Source of the DNA: Neurospora tetraspora
Lineage: Eukaryota; Ascomycota; Sordariomycetes; Sordariales; Sordariaceae
Assembly: GCF_033439725.1 (NCBI RefSeq)
Contig: NW_026944391.1
Location: forward strand, 1,426,001 to 1,490,000
Direction of reading: 5' to 3'
DNA length: 64,000 nucleotides
The translations under genes and the position numbers were made by a program. A model generated the notes under the pieces. The model was not told the DNA's origin. It saw only the letters and a program-made list of their open reading frames with translations, and did not search any database. Position 1 is the first letter of the stretch; each line of letters starts with the position of its first letter. Of this stretch, positions 55,700 to 64,000 are shown in pieces.

Positions 55700-58600
55700 A
55701 AGGTTTAAGTAATTGGTATTATTAATTTAAAGAGAATCTTTTTAGGAATAATTATTTTCTATCAATTTAGTTGGCGGACGTTATTATTACCTTGAGAATT
55801 ACCCTATCCGTAGTAATTTCGAATATATAAATTTCAGAATTGGAATATAAGAATTATAATAACTTACAAATATTTTACGTTATTAAGGTAATTAATGTAA
55901 AGGGATTTAAACGGTCAATTATTTGGGCCCTCTATAGCGTTTATAATAACCTTAAATATAACCATAAGCGTTATTTTAAATAGCATTTAGAATTATTAGA
56001 ATAATTTAAAAAGTTTCGTTTAAGGAAGGACGTAGTAAAGTAACCCTAAATTTAAAAGATTATTTACTTATAGTAATAAAGCTTTACTGATTAATAATAA
56101 TATAACTATTTGTCAGCCGGTAATACTAATCCTAATACTTTGAATGTAGATAAATTCAATTTATTATTTATTAGCAATACTAACGAGCCCTTTATTAAAT
56201 GCCGTTGTATTTAGGACTCTATCCATCCGACTATTTATTAGAGTTAATTTATTGAATTAATTGGTATTAAATCTTTTTTAGAGCGGTTGGATATAATAGT
56301 GGTATTTAATATATTGCTCGTTATTATTGTGCCTTTTGAGGGGTTTTCCCTTAGTTTAATTATTATTACTTTAATCATTATTAATAGTATTAATAGTTTT
56401 TTAAATTCTTTAAAACAATTTTATATCTTCGATATAGGTATTATTAATTATTTTATTTATATTATTAATAGTTTTATTTCTTTTTCGCTTCGCTGCTATA
56501 ATAGCTCTCCAATTTTCGGTATACATAATATTTCGTTTACGCCTTCATATACTAGTATATATAAGGCCCGAACGGTTTTTAATAATAAGCTAAGTTATTT
56601 ATTATTTATTAATATATATTTATACCCTACGGCTACCTATAACTTTATATTTATATCTTAGTTTCGAGAAGTTAGTATTTCTTATAATATTATAGTAAAA
56701 GACAGTCGATTTACCGCCTTTGCTAATACCCAATTTCGGTTTTCCCTTAGAAGTTAAAAAGTTATATTTCTTTAATTAAATAATCAGTTTTATAGCTACT
56801 AATATTACTTTGAAGGTATATTATTTTTTAATAAACTTTCATAATCTTAGTATTGGCGGTTCGGTTATTTTAATAAGGGGAATTTATAAGCGTTATAAAT
56901 AATATTTACGGGTATAAGACTTATTAAGGCGGCCTATTTTTATAAAAGCTATACGCCTAGCCAATTAAAATAAATTCTTTATATTAATACTATTCGCTAT
57001 AGTATTAGACTTTTAGAATGAATATATATAAATATTGCCAGCCCGCTTACTTCGGATAGTATAAATAGAGAGCTCTATTAATTCGCTATTATTAATAACT
57101 ATATAAAATTCGTTTGGATATACAGTTTTAAATATAAGTCGGATTTGTACGATTATGGTATTAAATAGGTCGACCGCCATAAAACGACGGAGTATAAAGT
57201 TCTTAATGTATATTTAAATTAAGTAGAGGATAATTTTAATAGTACTTTAAAAGAATAATATCGGGATCGATATATAGAACTATATTATACGGCTATTAAA
57301 TAATATTAATCGAATAGTTTTATTAAAATAAATTATCGTTTTACTTTATTAAATTAAATTCTTATTCAAATATTAGCTATATTTAGTACACTTTATTATA
57401 TATTTACGAAATCGCTTACTAAATTCTATTATTAGTAAAACCTTTTACGAATTTTGGTTTAGCGATGAATTTAATTTATTGGATTTAAATGTACTAAGCT
57501 TACCCGGGTTTTATTATTTGGCTGGAAAGAGTGTTTAGGGTAAATTTAATTTTGTTGGATCCCCTTATCAGTTATTTAGTTATAACGGCTCTCGGAATTA
57601 TATTATTTCAGTTAATAATAATCGAATTTTCATTTATAATAATATAATATTTAATAATGAATTTCCTTACATTGCGGACCGTGTTATTAAGTATATAGTC
57701 GCCGGCGAGTGTGGAGTAGAAGCCCGTAGCCTACCGGCAATTATTTCCTTTAATTAAAAAATTGAGAGAGTCTTTTCTAGGGGAGTATTATAAATTAGAA
57801 GAATACTATAGTTATTATAAATTGAAGGAATATTATAATTTGGGGGAGTAATTCCCCTTAATAATCCGCCTACTTATTTAAGGGGAGATCTAGATATACT
57901 TAAGCCGTCGGATTCTATTATTATTATTATTCCCGCTTTTAATAAAATTTATAAGCCGTCGTCCTTATTTATTTAGGATTATATTATTTTTGGACGCGCT
58001 TTAAACCTTTACGATTAATAATATATTAATAATATTATTAATTAATACCCTGAATTATAGCCGCTACCGTTTATAATATTTACATTTAATATTACTATTT
58101 CGTTATTTTGTACCTTCGTTAATATCGGTAAAGCCTTATTTAAATTAAAATCCTACATATAAGCGTTATAAAATATTTATTAGCTAAATTGGAAAGAAAT
58201 TATAGATAAGGAATATAATTCTTTAGTTGAAAATTAAATTTGGAGTTTGGTACTATAACCCTCCGGACGCTGTATCCTATCCGGTAAATAAGTATATAAG
58301 ATTAAAGTCGGTATTAACAGTGAAATTATACAATATGAAGTTAAATAGGTGGTTAGAAGTTTTCAATAATAAGAAGGAATTAATTATAATAAGATTGTTG
58401 CGGTAGTGATTAAACTTATAAATTATAAATTTATTTTCATTATCATTACCGCTTTTAATTTAGAATCCGAGTAAATAGACAATTAAATAGTATTTTTTGA
58501 ATGCGCGGTAGATAAAAAATTCATATAGAATTACCCCCCGGATTCAATTAAAATTAAAAATTAGTATACCGTTTTAATAAAGTATTATATAATTTAAAAT

Positions 58601-60230
58601 AATCGCAACGAATTTAATACTATATATTATTTATTTTTTTAAACTATTTAGTTTCTTACTCCTCAGGGCCGATAATAGGGTCTTTATTAAAGGATATATT
58701 TATATTGTAATATACGTTAATAATATATTTATTACAGCCCCTATTAAAAATGAAATATAATATTTAAAGTATATATTTAGTAAGCGCTTTAAAATATTTA
58801 ATATAAGTCTGTATTCATTCTATTTAAATATAACCATTATTTATAATAAGCGTAACTATATTATTTATTTATCTTAGAAGGTATATTTAAAAAGGTTTAT
58901 TAAATAATTTGGAATTTGGGAAGGTAGTAGGTTAAAACGTTTATATAAATATTTAAAATTGAAAAATTACCGGAAGATTTCGAAGCCAACGATAAAACTA
59001 AAATTTAGTACGTTAACGCTATCGGTTTATTAATATATACTATATTCAATATTCGTCTAAATATAACTTTCGTTATATCCTTTTATAATCGTTATATAAC
59101 TAAACTTATTTTAGCGTATATCGGCGTAGTAAAGCGGATTTTTGAATATTTACAGGGTATTATCGGATTCGAATTAAGATATTTTACAAATATTATTAAA
59201 CCTTTAATCAGCTTTATTAATAAGAATTAGGTAGGTAATATTTAAAAACGCCGGTTTACTTCCAGTTATATATTTAACGTTAGGAGCGTTGTTATTAATT
59301 AAAATTCGAAAAGCTAAATTACTATAGTACTATTATTTTACGAAATAGAGTTGATCAGGTAAATATAAGCTACTAAGGAAGTGATTTAATTACGACGGTT
59401 ATTAAGCGAATTAGACGAATAGCCCGTATTAGTAATAATTATTTAGAATAATAATTAGGAGGCTCTAGTCCTAATAAAGGATCCTAAATCTTACGCTAGG
59501 ACTAAATATATCGATATATAGCAATTTTTTTACTATAGAAAATACGCTTCCAGAGAGATTAATTTAAAATATATCCCTACTAGCGAATAGGTCGTTAATG
59601 AATTAATTAAAATATTATCTATTGATAAATTTAAGTAGTTTCGCAACGCTTTAGGCCTCCGTCAATCCCCGGGCGCCTTGATTATTTTATTTATATTATT
59701 AGGTATATTCTTTTAGCGGTTTTAGTACATTATATATTCTATATTTAATTATATACTTCCTTTATATCGTCTTCTAATTTAGTCTTAATATAATTTGATT
59801 ATTATTATATTTCGGGATTTTATATTAGGCCTTTTATAGTGTCACCCATTATTGACTAGGGCTATGCCCGGTTAGACGGGTTGAATCGCGATTTCCTAGA
59901 TCCTACGAAATTAATTTGTATAGCATTTTTTATAAATCGATTTATAGGATTTTCTTAATTAAACCTTGGGTTTTCAAAGTCCTTTTTATTATTATCTTAT
60001 TTAATTCGTTGAATTGATTCCGAATTTGGTATTATCTTTATTATATCTAACGTATACGTAAAGTTATAGATTATTTTGTCCTAAATTATAAATATTTATT
60101 CACAAAAACGATGTTTTTCTTATTTTAATCGTTAATAGTACAAAGACCTTTTTTCCTATTAGATTTTACTAGCTTATACCTAACGTTTATTGTTTAAAGG
60201 AAGGAAAGGGATATATTTAATTGTAAATAG
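55700..60230 (+). pseudogene. copia-2 pol remnant
   Basis: After the nested insertions, plus-strand reading gives the end of gag (about 55.7-56.3 kb), a gag-pre-integrase-like YPTATYNFI (about 56.6 kb), integrase (about 57.0-57.5 kb; AIINNYIKFVWIY, KYKSDLYD), reverse transcriptase (about 58.4-59.1 kb; GYIYIVIYVNN in place of the YVDD box) and RNase H to about 59.6 kb. Stops are mostly TAA/TAG. The order matches Ty1/copia. Inactive. Confidence 0.8.
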
Positions 60231-60265
60231 CTTTATTCTTTTACAATATTTAGTTCGAAGGGGAG

Positions 60266-60447
60266 TATTAAGTATTAAGGTATATGTATTAATAATTATT
60301 GATCTAAATATGGATCCACTTTGTATATATAATGAATGTTCTACCTTCTTCCCTTTTTCCCTTTCTTTCTCCTTTAATTAATCAAGTCAACTACTTTCGT
60401 TTATTCTCGTACATATACGTATTATCACCACTACGTACACTTCGACA
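60266..60447 (+). repeat. copia-2 3' LTR
   Basis: TATTAAGTATTAAGG to CTTCGACA; its first TG is mutated to TA. Preceded by CGAAGGGGAG. Confidence 0.9.
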
Positions 60448-60777
60448 AGGATCTTTGCGGCGCCGGACGAACCAACAACGAAAATCCCTGTACCGCTATT
60501 TGCTATGCTTTATGGGCATTTGAAAGCATCTTTTGGACATAACAATCGTACAACCTATTGTTTCTGAAGTGGAAAAAGGACATCTTCAACCGGTCGAAAT
60601 ACCACGCACTCGCCGGCTCGGCTCACAAGGGCGAAGGAAACACAGTGACTTAAAAGCCGGGTATGTCTCCATCCCAAGAGTATCCGTTGTGTTGATCAAG
60701 ATTCACTTGTAAGAACCATCCTTGATCGAAGGTTCCTACACATCAAGAAACCCATCCCGCTACGGACTTTTTTCGTA

Positions 60778-61639
60778 ATGCACTCTCGACGCTTTCTCCA
60801 CTTTGCCCTTACGGTCCTTTTCGGAGCCTCGGTCTCTACGGCTTTGACTGTCCCTAAGCCAGGAGTGGTTCCGGCAGGAGCTCCAGTGGCCATCAAGGCC
60901 AGAACTGACTCGACCGAGTCGACCCACCTGCCTACGGCTACCTCTAGTACGACGTCGAGGAACATCTATCCCCGTGGAATTCCTGTTCGGGTCGTGGATG
61001 GAACTACCTACTTTCCTCGCCGACGGATTACTGCACGAGATGATATTGTTGGCACTGAGGGTACGTCCAAGGACGAACATAAGACGCTCTCAGGCGTGGA
61101 CTAGTGTTGCAAGGAAGCAATGGAAATCACAGGATGCAGAATGCTAATGAGAAACAGTCATTCTAGCCACTGCCGACACGGATCAAGTCGAGAAATTAGT
61201 TGAGACGCGAAACCAGTGGATCTACGATTACTTCCACCCCAAGAAACACCAGTCCTCGGCCCGTGATAAACGCTATAAAGTCACCGACCTTCACGAAAAG
61301 CAGCCATCCACCCCGAGCAATACCAGAAGTCCTAAATGACGTGGAGTCCGAGCAACAGTCCACGACACCGATGATGGAGGGTATATCGAAGATAGACGCC
61401 TGATAAGGCGGGAAATGGACGCCACAAAGGAGATAGCATTGGTTGTTAGTTGCAGTTTCGTTGGAATGATCGTTTTTGCTACCTTCGTCATCTTCCGGCG
61501 TCATATTCGTGATATCCTAATCTTAAAGTGCGGGAGCGAAAAACAAAACAAAAAGGTCCATGAGCGGGGGCCACCCGGAGTTGCACCAGGAGAGCATGCG
61601 TGGGTTAATTTGGGTCCTGTTAAGTTTGGGCGGAGATAG
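60778..61639 (+). CDS. VPK-type single-pass membrane protein at the far side of copia-2
   Basis: Signal peptide MHSRRFLHFALTVLFGASVS then TALTVPKPG, closest to the 43021 gene. Exon 1 is 60778-61060; intron 1 (106 nt, GTACGT...CTAAT...TCTAG) ends at 61166, phase 1. From 61167 the frame is open except for one TGA at 61337-61339, and beyond it lie DDGGYIEDRRLIRRE and a membrane helix (IALVVSCSFVGMIVFATFVIF) with a basic tail. An intron at 61263-61358 (GTGATA...AACAG, 96 nt) would remove the TGA in frame and give 219 residues; its donor is weak. Without it the product is secreted. TTYFPRR recalls TTIYFPGP of the 25600 gene. Confidence 0.62.
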
Positions 61640-62429
61640 TGGCCAATACGGGCCATTGACATGGGTGGAGGATTTCTATCTGTAGGTACCAATGTGCCTT
61701 TGCGCGGTTGCGTATGATGGTTTGGAAGAATATCGTGGTATGAATGGGCAACCTGGTGTTACAATGGTGTGCCTTGTAATTGGCAGAAAGAACATTTGGC
61801 AGGCTCAATCTATAAACTGTTAGACCTTCCTAAACGAATCGACAAAAACAAGATAAGAAAATTGCTGCTTCATTGTCAATTTTCTAAACTAGGTAGCTCT
61901 TTATTGTATGCTAGGTCCGTTAGGTACCCTCAAGCAATTACCCAGCCCCCTGCTCGCGAAGGTGACGGGACGTAAGTACCGTCCAACAAAGGGACCATGA
62001 TAGTCTGTAGAGCACCAACGGCTGCAAGCAGACTCGGTGTTATGCCTCATGGGCAGTTGGCAAAGCATTATCTATAAGGCCCTTTGTTTGCCTCATTGCT
62101 CACCACAGAAGCGTAAAAGGTCTGTCGCCAACTTAACACTCAAAAGGCATGAGAAATGCCTGAGACCAGAAATAGTAATGCTCAACAAGGCCGGTTCACC
62201 GTTTCAGCGGCTGGATCACTGAACCATATCCCTTAAACGTCGAATCACGGAACATCTGGGCTCAAAACGATTCGTAAGAGCAGTTAGAAGTACAAGTAAA
62301 AGAAACGCCCGCATCCCTATCAAGATCGAGCCCACCACTTCTCCATCATTGAGCAAAGCATTACCAAGAGATTGGAACAACACAGGCCGCTGACAAAAGC
62401 CTCCCTGAAAGCCATTTAAATACGGTTAT
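61640..62429. other. No gene recognised
   Basis: Unique-looking sequence up to the abrupt start of AT-rich DNA near 62,430. Confidence 0.4.
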
Positions 62430-64000
62430 TTGCTTATAATAATTAAAAATATTCGATATATAGTGTTAATTTAATTTATAAAGGTTATAGCCCGTTACGT
62501 AATTTGTTTTACTACTTTATTTGAAGGCGTATAGTGGTAACCGACGAATAGACGGCTAAGATCAATAAATTGATATTAGATAATAATTTATCAGTTGCTA
62601 CTATAAGTAAGTAGGTATAAAGCCGGTTCCCCGATATTATTTTAACCGATAAGGATTTCGTGAATTGGCGGTACCGATTGCGTAGAGCGCGTCGCGGGGG
62701 GTTAAACGATATATAATCCTTTATTAAGAACTTAGAGGAGAAACAAGAAATAGTATATATTATAATCGAATTTAATAAGGATATTCCCTATTATACCTTT
62801 TAGGTATTTAATTAGTAGTAAAAATTTTAGAAGTGATACTTAATAATATTAGTTATTAATGCTACGTATAAGATAAATCGTTATAATATACTTCTTATAT
62901 AAAGAGTGGTCGTAACGCCCGAGAACATTTCGATAATAGTATTTTAAATAGTCTTTAATAATAAAATACAGGATAAGTTTAATTTCTTCGTCTAATAAAT
63001 ATATACTTTCTTAAATAAAATACGTATTAACCCCCTTTAAGTCTTTATAATTAATAGCGACGTAGTATTAATTAGCGCTCTTAAGAAGTATTTCCCCTAT
63101 ATTTAGTAATAGCGATGCGTTTGGTATATTAATTGTAACGTTGTAAAGGTTATTAAGAAGTATTAAGTTAAATTAAACTCGTCGAATTCTAGTAATTCTA
63201 GTAGCGGTAGCGAGGAGGAGGAGTATAATAACCGACGGTTTACTAAAGTTAACCGCGCTAATTTCTAGGAGGTTCGCGTTGTTTATTGCCGAATTTATAC
63301 GGCGGTTAGGATTAAAATAAACTTCCCCGCCTTACTTAATTAAATTGCTAATATTAGAACCGGCTTCTTCTTTATATAGTAATATATAATTTATACTTTG
63401 TTGCTATCGGACTTTAATAAAGTTTAATCTTTAATAATTTACTCCTTCGGTTATAATTAATAATGGTTAATGAAGTATATTAGGGAGGAGTATTTAGTTT
63501 GCTAAATCAAGTAAGTAAATTACTATACTTCGAAATATTTGAATTACAGTTAGCGTACTACTTCCTTTAACGAATCTATTAATAGTTTAATTAAATTGTA
63601 TAGTATTTCGCTTAAATATAGTTTAGTTACAGTTGTTAACGCCTATAATTAGTATATATACTACTACTTATAAGTATTTAAATAGGCGGTTATTCGTATT
63701 AAAAATAAGGTACGGCTATGGTTTATTAATTGTAATTAATTAAGGGATTGCCCGTTAGAATTAGCCTTCTAAGTATTAGATTTATTTAACCTCTTGTACT
63801 GGATTTATATTATTTTTATACCTTTTATTAAAATGTAGTTTAGCAAGAAGTAGATTAAATTGCTACCCCTATATATTAAGCGGTTTAGAGCCTAATATAT
63901 TTTATTATATACTTATAAAATAGTTAATAAAGTAAGTAGAGGTACGGTAGCCTTGGTAATTAAGAAGGAATATTACCTATTTTAGTATTTACGTTAAAGA
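62430..64000 (+). mobile_element. MULE transposase remnant, RIP-mutated, cut by the window end
   Basis: AT-rich with RIP-type stops. Plus-strand reading shows a Mutator-like transposase: INATYKINRYNILLI (about 62.85-62.90 kb, position of the first catalytic Asp, now Asn), VFIINSDVVLISALKKYFP (about 63.04-63.09 kb, normally TDRD) and CVWYINCNVVKVIKKY (about 63.12-63.16 kb). An acidic SGSEEEE stretch follows at 63.2 kb, then SFNESINSLIK near 63.57 kb. The left inverted repeat was not identified and the right end is outside the window. Confidence 0.75.

Larger units (their letters stand above)
46165..60447 (+). mobile_element. Second copia retrotransposon with nested insertions (copia-2), 14.3 kb
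   Basis: LTRs at 46165-46347 and 60266-60447 share most of their length (for example GGATCCACTTTGTATATA and TTCTACCTTCTTCCC). A perfect 5-bp duplication AGGAT flanks the element (46160-46164 and 60448-60452). A primer site like copia-1 follows the 5' LTR and the same polypurine tract precedes the 3' LTR. Gag-like sequence at about 46.4-47.4 kb resumes at about 55.7 kb and leads into integrase, reverse transcriptase and RNase H, so roughly 8 kb between them is a later insertion (LINE, itself carrying a mini-LTR element). The whole is strongly RIP-mutated. It splits the membrane-protein array. Confidence 0.93.

Noticed and set aside
56287-56661. 124-codon hydrophobic-looking frame in copia-2
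   Set aside because: RIP raises Ile, Leu, Phe and Tyr codons, giving false membrane-like segments; the end of the frame matches the copia polyprotein.

Overview
The window looks like an accessory, transposon-rich stretch of a filamentous ascomycete genome (Pezizomycotina, probably Sordariomycetes). Four things point that way. Introns are short, with GTRNGT / CTRAY / YAG signals. Intact genes are GC-rich. They are interrupted by very AT-rich blocks in which CpA/TpG is nearly gone, CpG is kept and TpA is in excess, which is the signature of repeat-induced point mutation (RIP). The repeats themselves are fungal copia, LINE, MULE and hAT types. No housekeeping gene was recognised.

Layout. 0.4-2.8 kb: three tandem minus-strand genes for tiny Ser/Gly-rich proteins. 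3.7-4.0 kb: a hAT-type MITE. 4.8-6.0 kb: a secreted GH26 glycosidase whose frame runs through one TGA into a membrane anchor shared with nearby genes. 6.4-13.1 kb: a complete but RIP-destroyed copia element with both LTRs and a TATCT target duplication. 13.3-31.5 kb: a dense run of small secreted or single-pass membrane protein genes, with one tRNA gene and a second MITE (16.9-17.5 kb). 31.6-35.8 kb: no convincing gene. 35.8-38.1 kb: a broken gene with ubiquitin-interacting-like motifs and an RNase H domain, RIP-mutated only in its 5' part. 39.2-45.8 kb: more small membrane protein genes. 46.2-60.4 kb: a second copia element (target duplication AGGAT) carrying a nested LINE, which itself carries a 568-bp TRIM-like mini-LTR element (target duplication CTCCT). 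60.8-61.6 kb: one more member of the membrane protein array, cut off from its relatives by the 14-kb nest. 62.4-64 kb: a RIP-mutated MULE transposase running off the end.

The most interesting content is the array of about 17 small membrane-anchored loci. It holds three recognisable families: (i) four genes (13310-14430, 14838-15902, 18973-20103, 21575-22850) with a signal peptide, an apparently undescribed eight-cysteine ectodomain, a Ser/Thr stalk, a membrane segment beginning SKAWIAG and a cytoplasmic tail; (ii) three proteins with an N-terminal membrane segment and a Gly/His-rich tail; (iii) a set sharing a signal peptide of the form MHxxxLLxFxLTVLFGAS..VPK, often with a dibasic juxtamembrane motif. 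Several copies carry frame breaks, which suggests birth-and-death evolution. A role in surface sensing, adhesion or self/non-self recognition is possible but is not shown by the sequence.
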